Under the pieces are notes generated by a model that saw only the letters and a program-made list of their open reading frames with translations, made no database searches and was not told where the DNA came from. A stretch of 64,000 bases of DNA, taken from positions 1,550,001 to 1,614,000 of the forward strand of contig NZ_CP041660.1 in the NCBI RefSeq assembly GCF_007289895.1, read 5' to 3'. This document shows, one piece after another, positions 1-9,757 of the stretch (positions are counted from its first letter, which is position 1; the number at the start of each line of letters is the position of its first letter). A program made the position numbers and the translations under genes. This DNA is from Catenovulum sediminis (GTDB lineage: Bacteria > Pseudomonadota > Gammaproteobacteria > Enterobacterales > Alteromonadaceae).

Positions 1-447
1 TGGATGTGGCGCAAATGAGGTGACCAAATCAAAAGAATTTATGAGTTCAGGCATATTACACTCGATATTTTGAATTTTATCGTCAATGATAAATCTCGAG
101 CTAATCATATTATCTACGGGATTATTAGGTTTGCGAAAATCTGGGTCCACTAACCACACAGCGTTAGCCTGTTTTGCCATACAATCAGAAATTAAACCAC
201 TACCGCAACCCACATCCAATACTTTTTTATTTTTAAGCATCGTGGCCGGCTGAGCATAACCGCAAGCTAATGCAGCCATTAACACATACCTGTGAGGATC
301 TTGTTTTCTCGCGTTAACATCCAAACCTGTAAGTTCAACGGTTGGGTATAAATCAGCATCAATAAAAGCGGTAACAAACAATTCTGTAACGTTAATTTTG
401 CCATACACGGTTGCGTATACTCTTTCCCGTAGCGCTGTTTCTTCCAT
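1..447 (-). CDS. Class I SAM-dependent methyltransferase (partial)
   Basis: The reading frame starts at an ATG ending at 447, preceded by an AAGGA ribosome site, and runs off the left edge after 149 codons without a stop. Residues near 83-96 read VLDVGCGSGLISDC, the glycine-rich SAM-binding motif I of class I methyltransferases, followed about 15 residues on by an acidic VDPDF segment that would hold the ribose hydroxyls. The N-terminal part before motif I is about 80 residues. The methyl acceptor cannot be told from the part visible; small-molecule, protein (PrmA-like) or RNA targets are all possible. Only the N-terminal half is present here. Confidence 0.75.
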   Translation of the reverse strand, partial: MEETALRERVYATVYGKINVTELFVTAFIDADLYPTVELTGLDVNARKQDPHRYVLMAALACGYAQPATMLKNKKVLDVGCGSGLISDCMAKQANAVWLVDPDFRKPNNPVDNMISSRFIIDDKIQNIECNMPELINSFDLVTSFAPHP

Positions 448-647
448 AAATCCTTCTGCATCAAATTATCTGTAACTATATGTAATAACAGTAAAATGTT
501 ACAAAAACAAGACAAAAGCAGATTCAACCAGAACTAGAGTACGTCTACTATTAACCAACGAATTGGGCAATAGTAGATGAGCATGATCAGCGAATACCAG
601 TGGTAATTAATTATGGACTGGCTCTATAAAGGTAAAACCGTAGATTG

Positions 648-1220
648 CTATTTAAGATAACGTGTTAATACCTGCTTCATTTGTGTTCCGGCCGGGCGGG
701 TTTTGTAGTCTTTGCTCACATAGAACCATACAACTTCACCGCCTTTTTTCACTAACAAGGTCGCTGGGTGCGGTGTAGTTTCATCTTTTTTAAGACCAAA
801 CATATCGATAACAGCAAGATTTTCGTCACTTAAAAATAAATAATTTTGACCAAACTGGCGCTGGGTGTTTTTGTTTGTTGCGACAGAGTCTGGGCTAATA
901 GCAACAAGTTGCGTGTTGTGCTTGTCTAACTCTGGCAAAACCGCTTCAAATGACTCTAATTGATTAATACAAAACGGACACCAGTCACCACGATAAAAAA
1001 CTATCAATAAGTTTTGTTCACCCGCCAATGTACGTAAATTATGCTTTGCGCCTTGACTGTCAGCCAAGGCTACCGAAGGAATATTGTCGCCCTGCTGCAA
1101 AGTAAAATCGTTCACGTCGTTGTACACATCTTTTGTTAAATACCGATCTTCTATAGAGGCTACACTGCAAGCACTGACAACAAAAGAAAGCGCCATTGCC
1201 CATAAAAATTTATTTTTCAT
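648..1220 (-). CDS. Peroxiredoxin/thioredoxin-like lipoprotein
   Basis: A 190-residue protein of the AhpC/TSA redoxin type. The N-terminus is a lipoprotein signal ending in VVSAC, with the lipid-bearing cysteine at residue 18, so it should be anchored in the envelope facing the periplasm. The redox centre is DWCPFC, cysteines 81 and 84, in the position of the thioredoxin-fold CxxC, followed by a stretch resembling AhpC-TSA proteins. This suggests peroxide or disulfide reduction at the membrane; the substrate is unknown. The start ATG has AAGGA seven bases upstream. It stands alone between the partial methyltransferase gene and glmU. Confidence 0.75.
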   Translation of the reverse strand: MKNKFLWAMALSFVVSACSVASIEDRYLTKDVYNDVNDFTLQQGDNIPSVALADSQGAKHNLRTLAGEQNLLIVFYRGDWCPFCINQLESFEAVLPELDKHNTQLVAISPDSVATNKNTQRQFGQNYLFLSDENLAVIDMFGLKKDETTPHPATLLVKKGGEVVWFYVSKDYKTRPAGTQMKQVLTRYLK

Positions 1221-1379
1221 CTTAAAATCCTTTATTTATTTAAAACAACTAGCTGTAAATCACTAGACAGTGAAAAGAAGCCTTTTCTTTCAGGTTAGCA
1301 TCATTTTATGCTTACCACATAAGCAGACAATGGTTGTTGAAATGTACGAATGCTCCGAGTGCGCTGTGATAACAAAGCC

Positions 1380-1412
1380 AAGGAGAGAGAAAGGAGAGAG
1401 AAAGGAGAGAGA
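1380..1412. repeat. Three tandem copies of an 11-bp purine unit
   Basis: Three perfect head-to-tail copies of aaggagagaga lie in the spacer between the redoxin lipoprotein gene and glmU, followed by a four-base remnant of a fourth copy. It is purine-only on the plus strand and lies downstream of the glmU stop. No function is evident; slippage could change copy number. Confidence 0.85.
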
Positions 1413-1477
1413 AAGGTGCTGATTTGGATCGATGGCAACCACCCTATTTAAGACAATTGCCACCCCTGTCGGTTAGT

Positions 1478-2854
1478 TTATTTTTTCTCTTTTACCGGTC
1501 GCTGCCAACCAGAAATATGACGCTGTTTACTGCGCGCAATCACCAACTCATCTTCCCCTGTATCTTTAGTGATTGTTGAACCCGCACCAATAGTTGAACC
1601 GGCTGATATATTCAGCGGCGCGACAAGCGAAGCGTTAGAGCCAACAAAAACCTTGTCTCCGATTATAGTTTTAAACTTATTGGCACCGTCATAGTTACAG
1701 GTAATCGTACCGGCTCCGATATTAACGTTTGCGCCAACCTCACTATCACCTAAATAAGTTAAATGATTCGCTTTAGATCCTCTGGCAATCTTAGTATTTT
1801 TTGTTTCAACAAAATTACCAATATGCACCCCTTCTGAAAACTCAGAACCAGGACGGATCCGCGCAAATGGACCAATAAAGCAATCATTTTTGATAACCGC
1901 ATCTTCAATCACTGTATTGGCTTTGATCAGAGTATTGTCACCAATGCGGCAATTACGCAATATGCAGTTTGGCTCAATATGTACACCTGAGCCTAATTCG
2001 ACTTCACCTTCAAAAACGGCATTAATATCAATTGCAACATCTTGTCCTACACTAACGGTGCCACGAATATCAACGCGTGCAGGGTCGCGAAACGTAACCC
2101 CCTCAACCATTAAAGCTTCGACCTGTTTTTGCTGGTAAATTCGCTCTAAAGTAGCTTGTTGCAGACGGTTATTAACACCTTCGACTTCATAACTTTCAGC
2201 TGGTTGAGCAGTCGCTATTGGATAACCCTGCTGCGAACACATGGCAATGATATCTGTTAAATAATACTCACCTTGCGCATTATTATTATCCAGATCTGAT
2301 AGCCAGTTTTTTAACAAGCCAGCCGGTGCTGTTAAGATCCCTGTATTCACTTCATTGATCAATCTTTGTTGGGTATCTGCATCTTTTTCTTCAACAATTG
2401 CAGTTACATTGCCTTCGCTATCTCGAATAATACGCCCATAACCTTTTGGGTCTGGTAAATTAACCGTCAACAAACCAATTCCCTTGGCTGGTGCAACAGC
2501 AATAAGCTGCTCTAAGGTTTGCGCACCGATAAGCGGTACATCACCATATAAAATGAGCACCTGCTCATCATCATTAATATGTGGGGTAACTTGCTGTACA
2601 GCATGACCAGTACCCAGTTGTTCAGCTTGTTCTACCCAGATTAATGATTCGTTATTTAACGCAGATTGTAGTTTGTCACCGCCGTGACCATAAATCATAA
2701 TTATCTTTTGACAAGCGGTTAGTTGACGACTGGCATCAATAACATGCTGAACCATAGCTTTAGCGCCAATTTTATGCAGCACTTTAGGTAATGCAGATTT
2801 CATTCGCGTGCCTTTACCTGCCGCGAGAATAACACTTGTTAATGGTTGAGACAT
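1478..2854 (-). CDS. glmU: Bifunctional UDP-GlcNAc pyrophosphorylase GlmU
   Basis: A 458-residue cytoplasmic enzyme that acetylates glucosamine-1-phosphate and then couples it to UTP, giving UDP-GlcNAc for peptidoglycan and LPS. The N-terminal uridylyltransferase domain opens with the nucleotide-binding signature [15 protein letters not shown]. The C-terminal half shows the isoleucine-patch hexapeptide repeats of a left-handed beta helix, with the acetyltransferase stretch [11 protein letters not shown]. Length matches the family (E. coli 456). It lies just beyond the ATP synthase end of the origin region, as in many gammaproteobacteria, but here the redundant-looking porin, BCCT and lipoprotein genes separate it from atpC. 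Confidence 0.97.
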   Translation of the reverse strand: MSQPLTSVILAAGKGTRMKSALPKVLHKIGAKAMVQHVIDASRQLTACQKIIMIYGHGGDKLQSALNNESLIWVEQAEQLGTGHAVQQVTPHINDDEQVLILYGDVPLIGAQTLEQLIAVAPAKGIGLLTVNLPDPKGYGRIIRDSEGNVTAIVEEKDADTQQRLINEVNTGILTAPAGLLKNWLSDLDNNNAQGEYYLTDIIAMCSQQGYPIATAQPAESYEVEGVNNRLQQATLERIYQQKQVEALMVEGVTFRDPARVDIRGTVSVGQDVAIDINAVFEGEVELGSGVHIEPNCILRNCRIGDNTLIKANTVIEDAVIKNDCFIGPFARIRPGSEFSEGVHIGNFVETKNTKIARGSKANHLTYLGDSEVGANVNIGAGTITCNYDGANKFKTIIGDKVFVGSNASLVAPLNISAGSTIGAGSTITKDTGEDELVIARSKQRHISGWQRPVKEKK

Positions 2855-3087
2855 AAGCTCTTCCCTGTAAAATTTATTAAAGTTAAATAGATATAATTAA
2901 TTGCGACTAGCATAACTAAGGCGAGATTAAGAGTGAAGTACAAACTAGAGATTATTTGCCTCGACTGACGTTTAAAAACACATCCCGCTCTACTTTTATA
3001 AACAACATTAAACCGTAAATTGAGCTAGACTCATTAAAGCAACGTACTTGCTAAGAGGACTAAATTAAAAATTAGAGGAAAATCACA

Positions 3088-4167
3088 ATGCGACATTGGC
3101 ATTTTTTACTGATATTTCTAATATCCGGCAATACCTTGGCTTCAACAAGCTTATCCGGAGGCATTTGGTTTAATTACCGTTATGTTCACGATGGGAGCGA
3201 GAGCGCAACAGAACGAGACAAAGATACGTTAGGCGACTTAAGCGATGAAGCTCTAATTCTGTATGTTGATGACCAACAAGAAAACAGACCTTGGTCAGCT
3301 TCTGCTGAGCTCCGAATAGGTCCGGGATCATTTACCGATAAAACAAATAACTCTACCGGTGATAACTTCACCTTACACAAAGCTTGGATTAAGTATCAGT
3401 TCAACGAAAAAGGCGCTTTGTACTTAGGCAAAAGCCAAGTACCATTTGGCTGGAAAACAGTTAACTTTTGGCCCGGGGATATGCTGCACGGTGGTTATGG
3501 CGACCAAATGGATGTCGGGATAAAATACAGCGCACAACAAGCTGCATTCAATTACAACCTCGCCTACTACCATGCAGACGACTGGGGTGAAACGAGCACA
3601 GATACAGTGGACGATAATGGACACTGGGGCTCTTCTACCACTTATCGCAAAATTAAAACTTTAGTCGGTGATATTAGCTACCAAATGTCAAAGCCGCATA
3701 CCATTGGACTTTCCGTTCAATCGGGCAAATTACAAGATTTAAGCGCACAAGTGCAGGCAAACGATTCAGTCACCGGAAAACACAACGCCATTGCTTTATA
3801 CTATCGCGCTACTTTCGATAAATTCTATGCCAAAATGCAGATCTTTACGACACAAAGAACTTTGCCTCATGCATACCAAATGAGCGCGTCAATACCCGCA
3901 GAAACTAAGACTCAACGAGCAGCACTTGAGTTGGGTTACACTTACAAAAAATGGTTTATGTACCTCAATGCAAGTTGGGCCAAATCAAAAACAGTTGGCA
4001 ATGATATCGGCTCAGTAAGTGCCTTTGCACCTGGGGTCAGCTATAACTATGGACCGGGTTGGTTTTATTTAGAGTATCTCTCGCAAAACGGTTATGTAGA
4101 TGCTCATGGTGACATTGGCAAAGGCGATTTTAGTGCACTGTATGCGTCGGTTGATTATTATTTTTAA
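3088..4167 (+). CDS. Outer-membrane porin-like beta-barrel protein
   Basis: A 359-residue exported protein with a signal peptide ending near residue 19 (NTLAS). The mature part has alternating aromatic and polar residues typical of beta strands, and it ends in VDYYF, with the C-terminal phenylalanine expected for outer-membrane barrels. Phrases such as LYLGKSQVPFGW resemble the phosphate-selective porin OprO/P family. A clear AGAGGA ribosome site precedes the ATG. It sits 133 bp upstream of a BCCT carrier on the same strand, so the two may supply outer- and inner-membrane steps for the same solute. That pairing is inference; the substrate is not shown. Confidence 0.75.
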   Translation: MRHWHFLLIFLISGNTLASTSLSGGIWFNYRYVHDGSESATERDKDTLGDLSDEALILYVDDQQENRPWSASAELRIGPGSFTDKTNNSTGDNFTLHKAWIKYQFNEKGALYLGKSQVPFGWKTVNFWPGDMLHGGYGDQMDVGIKYSAQQAAFNYNLAYYHADDWGETSTDTVDDNGHWGSSTTYRKIKTLVGDISYQMSKPHTIGLSVQSGKLQDLSAQVQANDSVTGKHNAIALYYRATFDKFYAKMQIFTTQRTLPHAYQMSASIPAETKTQRAALELGYTYKKWFMYLNASWAKSKTVGNDIGSVSAFAPGVSYNYGPGWFYLEYLSQNGYVDAHGDIGKGDFSALYASVDYYF

Positions 4168-4229
4168 TAATTGCAACACCATCATTTAACAAACACATAT
4201 GTATTAGCGGCTTTATTCGCTAAGCAAAA

Positions 4230-4255
4230 AGCGCTTACCGATACCGATAGGCGCT
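4230..4255 (+). other. Hairpin in porin-BCCT spacer
   Basis: An inverted repeat with 11-base arms (4230-4240 and 4245-4255, one C-A mismatch and one G-T pair) closes on a 4-base loop. There is no T-run after it, so it is not a standard intrinsic terminator. It lies 45 bp before the chosen BCCT start and could act as a leader or RNA-processing structure. Confidence 0.5.
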
Positions 4256-4300
4256 ATGCATTACCCAAGCGATATTCGCTTGAACAAACGGAGAAATTTA

Positions 4301-5917
4301 ATGAACCGTGCAACCTTACGCGAACTGCGTAAAGAATATGAAACTGACTTTGAGCTTGGTCAAGATAATATCGAGATCTTGGGTCTTGATATTCACAACC
4401 CTGTGTTTTTTGTCAGCGCCCTGCTGATTTTAACTTTTATTGGCTCAACCTTATTGTTTCCAGAGCAAGCCAACACACTCTTAACCGATACTAAAAACTG
4501 GTGCATCACACATTTTGATTGGCTCTTTATGGCTGGAGGCAATATTTTTGTATTGTTTGGCTTGGCACTAATCATATTACCTGTTGGAAAAATCAAACTG
4601 GGCGGAGAACAGGCCAAACCTGAATTTAGCACCTTATCTTGGTTGGCAATGCTGTTTGCTGCCGGCATGGGTATCGGTCTGATGTTTTGGAGTGTCTCAG
4701 AACCACTGGCCTACTACACAAACTGGTATGGCACACCTTTAAATGTAACGGCGAATACTGTCGCTGCTGAAAAAATGGCAATGGGCGCAACCATGTATCA
4801 TTGGGGGATACATCCTTGGGCAATCTACGGCATAGTTGCACTCTCACTGGCGTTTTTTACCTATAGCAAAGGGCTGCCACTGACTATTCGCTCAACTTTT
4901 TATCCGTTGCTCGGTGAGAAAATTTGGGGCTGGCCTGGACATTTAATTGATACATTAGCCGTGCTGGCAACAATATTTGGGCTTGCAACCTCATTAGGTT
5001 TAGGCGCCAAACAAGCGGCCAGCGGTTTTAATTTTCTGTTTGATATATCCGCTGGTTTAAACACACAAATCGCCATAATTACAGGCGTAACTATGGTTGC
5101 AGTAATATCTGTGGTAAGAGGATTAGACGGTGGTGTTAAAGTACTCAGCAATACCAATATGCTACTCGCATTGCTGTTATTGCTGTTTGTCTTACTGGCG
5201 GGTCCAACTTTAGAATTGTTTGGTTGGATGGTTACCACAACCGGTAGTTATATAGAAAACATAGTGCCACTGAGCAATTGGGTAGATCGCGCCGACCAAG
5301 AATGGTTGCACGGTTGGACGGTATTCTACTGGGCATGGTGGATTTCTTGGTCACCTTTTGTCGGAATGTTTATCGCCAGAATTTCTAAAGGTAGAACAAT
5401 ACGCGAGTTTATGATTGCCGTGTTACTGGTACCCATGATCATCACCATCATTTGGATGGGTACATTTGGTGGCTCAGCTATACAACAAGCAAAGGATAAT
5501 ATTGGTGAATTAGGTGCTGGCATTTCATCGGTATCCTTAACCTTATTTCAGATGTTAGAACAGTTACCATTTGCTCATTTAACCTCGTTTTTAGCAATTG
5601 TCTTAATATTAGTGTTTTTTGTAACCTCATCAGATTCTGGTTCACTGGTTATTGACAGCATTACCTCAGGCGGAAAAATCGATGCGCCAGTTCCACAACG
5701 TATATTTTGGGCAATATTGGAAGGTTTAATTGCAATCACATTATTATGGGGAGGTGGTAAAGCAGCATTAAGTGCACTTCAAGCTGGTGCGATTTCTACG
5801 GGTTTACCTTTTACCATCATTTTACTTTTAATGTGTGTGAGCCTATATAAAGGGCTAAAGCATGAACTTTCTGTAAATAAGGTCAAAAAAGAGATAAAAA
5901 TTAAAGAGCAAGCATAA
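4301..5917 (+). CDS. BCCT family betaine/carnitine/choline transporter
   Basis: A 538-residue inner-membrane protein with about 12 hydrophobic segments. Family marks include the glycine-rich GMGIGLMFWSVSEP segment and the tryptophan-rich AWWISWSPFVGMFIARIS segment, which build the quaternary-amine site of BetP-type carriers. It should import compatible solutes driven by Na+ or H+. I prefer the ATG at 4301 because GGAGAA lies just upstream; an in-frame ATG at 4256 would add 15 residues but directly follows a hairpin. The C-terminus is short, without the long osmosensing tail of BetP. The exact substrate is not determinable. Confidence 0.93.
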   Translation: MNRATLRELRKEYETDFELGQDNIEILGLDIHNPVFFVSALLILTFIGSTLLFPEQANTLLTDTKNWCITHFDWLFMAGGNIFVLFGLALIILPVGKIKLGGEQAKPEFSTLSWLAMLFAAGMGIGLMFWSVSEPLAYYTNWYGTPLNVTANTVAAEKMAMGATMYHWGIHPWAIYGIVALSLAFFTYSKGLPLTIRSTFYPLLGEKIWGWPGHLIDTLAVLATIFGLATSLGLGAKQAASGFNFLFDISAGLNTQIAIITGVTMVAVISVVRGLDGGVKVLSNTNMLLALLLLLFVLLAGPTLELFGWMVTTTGSYIENIVPLSNWVDRADQEWLHGWTVFYWAWWISWSPFVGMFIARISKGRTIREFMIAVLLVPMIITIIWMGTFGGSAIQQAKDNIGELGAGISSVSLTLFQMLEQLPFAHLTSFLAIVLILVFFVTSSDSGSLVIDSITSGGKIDAPVPQRIFWAILEGLIAITLLWGGGKAALSALQAGAISTGLPFTIILLLMCVSLYKGLKHELSVNKVKKEIKIKEQA

Positions 5918-5930
5918 TTGCTTGCGCTTT
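5903..5930 (+). terminator. Hairpin overlapping BCCT stop codon
   Basis: Arms 5903-5913 and 5920-5930 pair with a single A-G mismatch around a 6-base loop that contains the stop codon of the BCCT gene. The right arm ends in a short T-run. It is a plausible intrinsic terminator for the upstream gene. Confidence 0.55.
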
Positions 5931-5995
5931 AATTAGGCGAACGATCAGCTTGGACTTGGAATTATTATAAGCAAGATGGCAACATCAGTGTATAG

Positions 5996-6018
5996 CGTCA
6001 CATCATCATGATGTGACG
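5996..6018. other. Perfect 10-bp inverted repeat between convergent genes
   Basis: CGTCACATCA at 5996-6005 and its complement at 6009-6018 flank a 3-base loop in the gap between the convergent BCCT and LPP20 lipoprotein genes. Neither side carries a T-run, so it may be a Rho-type or 3-prime-end-protecting structure rather than a classical terminator. Confidence 0.6.
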
Positions 6019-6031
6019 TCAATCCTAGTGC

Positions 6032-6610
6032 CTAGTTGGTTAAACGCTCAATTTCAGCAGCAAGATCTTGCTCTGCTTTATACGCTTTAAATTCCTGATA
6101 TAAGAATTTTTGATCTTGGGGATTAATTTTGCGTTCACTCTTAGTAATCAAAGTTTCAAGTAATTGCTGTGTCGCGCCCGGATTTAATTCCATTTTTGAG
6201 CAAACGTGATCTTTACCGGCAATATTAACAATATCGGTTTTCACAACACGTGCACCGTTTAACGTTTGTTTACTCACCTGTTTAGAGACTGAGCTAAACG
6301 TTGTACCTACAGTAGACTCATCATTTGAATCAGTTCGGTTGCTGTACGTTTTATCTAACGCTTCGACTCGCGTTTCAATTTGTTGCGCTAATGCAACACG
6401 ACTATTCGCCGCTGCCATTTTTGAATCGACTGATAAATTCCCAGTAAATCGCACACAATCAGTTGCAGCAATACCGTCTTCTGCATACGGGTTGAGTACC
6501 CAATCAGGAATGTTAGAAGCAACTGGAGAAGAGTTGCCAGATTGAGTGGAACCACAGGCAGCTAAAACACTTACCACACCACTGATTAATATTAATTTAG
6601 TTGGGTTCAT
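6032..6610 (-). CDS. LPP20-type outer-membrane lipoprotein
   Basis: A 192-residue lipoprotein with signal and lipobox VLAAC, lipid cysteine at residue 19. After a low-complexity linker comes IPDWVLNPYAEDGIAA, then a helix pattern (SRVALAQQIETRVE) and a beta-rich end, as in LPP20/FlgP-type lipoproteins. FlgP is a flagellar basal-body ring protein in Vibrio, but no flagellar gene is near. Two cysteines in the mature part could form a disulfide. It is transcribed away from the five-gene envelope operon that starts 224 bp away, so a shared divergent promoter region is likely. The start has AAGGACT upstream. Function is unproven. Confidence 0.75.
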   Translation of the reverse strand: MNPTKLILISGVVSVLAACGSTQSGNSSPVASNIPDWVLNPYAEDGIAATDCVRFTGNLSVDSKMAAANSRVALAQQIETRVEALDKTYSNRTDSNDESTVGTTFSSVSKQVSKQTLNGARVVKTDIVNIAGKDHVCSKMELNPGATQQLLETLITKSERKINPQDQKFLYQEFKAYKAEQDLAAEIERLTN

Positions 6611-6834
6611 ATATAGTCCTTAACCATTACCAGCTAACATTGAGGAGATCCTCGTTAAATTAAATTATACACAGAAAATTGACAATTCAGTGCAACTTCA
6701 ACAAGAATGTCTAATAATTACGCTATAGTAAAGTAATAAATATACAGATATACACTTGTCTGTGCGTCATTTATCATTTTTAATAGAGTCTTTGGTGATA
6801 TTTCACTTTTGAACTGAAACATGAGGCAACCGGG

Positions 6835-7749
6835 ATGCGATTTTTTGTGCTGTGGATAAGCTTGAGTATACTGATGCCAATAACGGCCTGTGCCACGTTA
6901 CCGACCTTTTTTAGGCAACCACCGGCAGATACACAAGTTTATTTATACACAGTAGGGATTGGTGACAATAAAAATGCAGCAATGGAAGATGCATTATCTC
7001 GTTTGAGTTTACGATTAAGCTCAGATATTGAAGCCAGTGTGCATAGCATGATAAATACTCAACGAGATGAATATAAAAGCGAAACACAAAGTGCGTTATA
7101 CCAACAAACACATCAACTCGCCCGGCCTTTTACCTTCAATAATTATCAAATCGCCCGTTATGAACAAATCAAAGGCCAACATTATGTATTAATTCATGTG
7201 CATAAACCGAGTTTTTTGGCCGATATTGAGCAAACCGCACTGAATCTATTAAACCCATTATTGATCGCACAACAAAAATACCAACAACAAGATAATCAAG
7301 CTGAACTGGCGCTCAGTCAATTCGCTCTGCGCAAGTACCAAAATCAACTATTCAAAGACGCAGCTTTGTTAGACGCTTTTAATTATCCACATCAAATAAA
7401 ACAGCGCTATTCACAAGCGCTAAATACAGCCATTAGTGCAGCAAACCAATTTAACTACCAATTGATATTGCCCGAAGAGCTATCCTTTTTAAAAAGCGCA
7501 TTATATCCCTTTCACTCCCCAATAGGTTTTAGTAGTAATGACAAACTGTTAACTGTTTTTATCACTGGCGCTATTATTGAAAGTGCTGAGCAGAGTCAAG
7601 CTGCTAGAAAATTAAGTTTGCAATACCACTGGTTAACACCACAAGGGAAAATGATGTTATTGGGCCACCCCATTGAAGTTCATGCCATAGGCAGCCAACA
7701 AGACAAGCTAAATAGCTTGTTAGTAGAAGAACTAAAAAACAAGGTATAA
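6835..7749 (+). CDS. Lipoprotein with LPP20-like domain (operon gene 1)
   Basis: A 304-residue predicted lipoprotein with lipobox PITAC, cysteine 19. After a short linker, TVGIGDNKNAAMEDALSRL followed by a helix and a strand that reads YVLIHV resembles the LPP20 fold in weaker form. The C-terminal 150 residues are glutamine-rich and match nothing I recognise. GAGG lies eight bases before the ATG. Only four bases separate it from the next gene, so it heads a tight operon. The function is unknown; the context suggests an outer-membrane-associated assembly. Confidence 0.65.
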   Translation: MRFFVLWISLSILMPITACATLPTFFRQPPADTQVYLYTVGIGDNKNAAMEDALSRLSLRLSSDIEASVHSMINTQRDEYKSETQSALYQQTHQLARPFTFNNYQIARYEQIKGQHYVLIHVHKPSFLADIEQTALNLLNPLLIAQQKYQQQDNQAELALSQFALRKYQNQLFKDAALLDAFNYPHQIKQRYSQALNTAISAANQFNYQLILPEELSFLKSALYPFHSPIGFSSNDKLLTVFITGAIIESAEQSQAARKLSLQYHWLTPQGKMMLLGHPIEVHAIGSQQDKLNSLLVEELKNKV

Positions 7750-7753
7750 CAAA

Positions 7754-8620
7754 ATGCGATATGTAAAATGGATGATTACCCCGTGCTTCCCGTTGCTGCT
7801 GTTGACCGGTTGTAAAACAACAGATATGCAAGGCTTTAGTGATAGCTTAAATCAAATCGGCACAAATTTAGTTAAAGCAGCTGCGGCGCAAAATAACAAA
7901 AATAAGAAAAAAAATACCAATGGACAAAATATGTCTTTGGCGGACACCCTAACGGGTATGACTTTACTACCCGAAGAGGAAGCACGAGCCTTATTAGACA
8001 AAAACTATCAAATTGTCAGCAATGAAGAATTTTCTACTCTGGATAGATCACAAAGACAATCGCGCTTACAAACCGATATAGAAACATTGGGGTTTGGCAT
8101 AATTGATATCACCCCAACCTTTAATAAAGTGCAACACACAGCAATGGTTTACACCAAACAACAATTTGAACTGGTAGATACTTACAGCACGATTGCCGCC
8201 AACCACAGAGATGTACAATCATTTTTAAAAGCCAATGAAGGCAAATCAAAAGAAGAATTAGCAAAGGCGATAAAAGCTTTTGATAAAACAGCTAAAAACA
8301 ATAGCCAAAAAATTGGTCCTAAATTAAAAGCATATGAAGCAGCTAACCAGAAAGTATTTAACGCAAATGCTGAACTAACTGCCGTTATAGCACTACAAGT
8401 AATTGAAATTGGCAGTGTATTAACCCGAAACCCAGATAAGTTTTTACAGGCTGAAGGGCTTAGCCTACTGGCAAACTTCTATAAGTTAGAAAAAGCCAGC
8501 TCGATACTCATGGATCGCCTTACCTTGGCTCAGCATGCCAATAGCATGATAGCGAATGACAAAGCAATTATTGATATCACCAAGCAAATTCAAGAAAAAC
8601 AGAATCAGAGACGCAAATGA
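7754..8620 (+). CDS. Lipoprotein of unknown function (operon gene 2)
   Basis: A 288-residue predicted lipoprotein with lipobox LLTGC, cysteine 20. The region after the lipid site is rich in Asn and Lys (linker), then a mostly helical domain rich in Ala, Lys and Gln follows. I recognise no family. The stop codon overlaps the start of the next gene in an ATGA arrangement, which points to coupled translation and joint function. It lies in the middle of the five-gene envelope operon between an LPP20-like lipoprotein and a CsgG-like lipoprotein. Confidence 0.7.
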   Translation: MRYVKWMITPCFPLLLLTGCKTTDMQGFSDSLNQIGTNLVKAAAAQNNKNKKKNTNGQNMSLADTLTGMTLLPEEEARALLDKNYQIVSNEEFSTLDRSQRQSRLQTDIETLGFGIIDITPTFNKVQHTAMVYTKQQFELVDTYSTIAANHRDVQSFLKANEGKSKEELAKAIKAFDKTAKNNSQKIGPKLKAYEAANQKVFNANAELTAVIALQVIEIGSVLTRNPDKFLQAEGLSLLANFYKLEKASSILMDRLTLAQHANSMIANDKAIIDITKQIQEKQNQRRK

Positions 8621-9756
8621 AGACGTTAAGATTATTGCTAGTATCTAGTTGTGCATTATTGTTAGCCAGTTGTGGAAGCACTGCAAAAATCGAATACCCA
8701 ACACAACAAACCAATACAAAACCGGTCAGTAGCAAACAAAGCGAACTTGAGTACGCACGCACACCTTACGAGTTTACCGATGCAGATATTCAGGTACCGG
8801 CCTACTTTGATACTCAAGGGTTAAAATATTGCACCTTTGATCGCACAAACGAAGACAAACGCTGCCCACTACGAAAACCTACGGTACGTGTATATTTTGA
8901 TAAAAACTTAGTGCAGGGTGAAACTGAAGAACAGCAAGCGTTAATCGCAATTAACAATCACCAAATTGAAATGATGTTAGAAAACCTAGTTTCTGGTATC
9001 AATCGTTTTCGAATTATCACCAAAGATGACGCAGTTATACAACAAGAAATTGAACGCCAATTAGCCGACAACGCTGCTGCTACAGCGCAGCGTATGGTAA
9101 ACAACCGTAGCATTAGCCCAGACTTTATTTTAAAAGTGGATACACTAAAAGCAGCCGATCGCTTTTATGGCGAATACAATGGAGTTGCACAATATCGGGT
9201 TGAATTAACAGCAGCCGTACTAGACCCTTTTACCAGAGAAAAACTTCCAAGCCCAAGTATTGGTAAAATCAGGGTGGACTCACATAATGTGCGAACACAT
9301 GACGAACTGGTATTTACCGAAGTCGCCGGCCGTTATTATTCAGGTTTTAATTACTCAGACACCAATAATGTACGTTCTGTCGTGTCAGATATGGTAAGTC
9401 GCGGATTGAGCATAATGGTTACGCGTTTATTAACAGAACTCCCAGCAACCGGCGAAGTTGTTGGTATTCGAGGCAACCAAATATCAATAGATAGAGGGCA
9501 AAACGCCGGTATTTTACCTAAAGAAACGATGATTGTTTTCGCTTATGAAGCAGGTTTCGTTGACCCAATCGGTGTTGCTGAAGTCAACCCATCAAAAAAT
9601 TCATCGATCGGCCGGATCGTTAAATGGAAAAACTCAAACCTTGCCAAAAATATTATGGAATCTTCAAAAGACGGAATTTTCAGGCCGTCAAAACAACAGA
9701 AAATCTATGTGGTTTCAGTAGGCGCGCCAGCAGACTTTGTGGAAAACAGGCTATAA
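8617..9756 (+). CDS. CsgG/FlgT-like lipoprotein (operon gene 3)
   Basis: A 379-residue predicted lipoprotein with lipobox LLASC, cysteine 19. The middle (about residues 85-280) alternates strands and helices around a segment reading PDFILKVDTLKA and resembles the CsgG-like fold also found in the FlgT middle domain. The last 100 residues, with GEVVGIRGNQISIDRGQ, look like the small C-terminal beta domain of FlgT. CsgG forms the curli secretion pore and FlgT a flagellar H-ring part; neither curli nor flagellar genes are nearby. Family assignment is by pattern only and needs a profile search. It overlaps the previous gene by four bases and the next begins at its stop. Confidence 0.6.
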   Translation: MKTLRLLLVSSCALLLASCGSTAKIEYPTQQTNTKPVSSKQSELEYARTPYEFTDADIQVPAYFDTQGLKYCTFDRTNEDKRCPLRKPTVRVYFDKNLVQGETEEQQALIAINNHQIEMMLENLVSGINRFRIITKDDAVIQQEIERQLADNAAATAQRMVNNRSISPDFILKVDTLKAADRFYGEYNGVAQYRVELTAAVLDPFTREKLPSPSIGKIRVDSHNVRTHDELVFTEVAGRYYSGFNYSDTNNVRSVVSDMVSRGLSIMVTRLLTELPATGEVVGIRGNQISIDRGQNAGILPKETMIVFAYEAGFVDPIGVAEVNPSKNSSIGRIVKWKNSNLAKNIMESSKDGIFRPSKQQKIYVVSVGAPADFVENRL

Positions 9757-9757
9757 A

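Noticed and set aside
279-527. 82-residue frame on the minus strand with hydrophobic start
   Set aside because: The neighbouring frame from 447 encodes a clear SAM methyltransferase with a good ribosome site; this frame is its shadow.
4256-4300. Upstream ATG for the BCCT gene
   Set aside because: The ATG at 4301 has a good GGAGAA site; the upstream one abuts a hairpin and lacks one.
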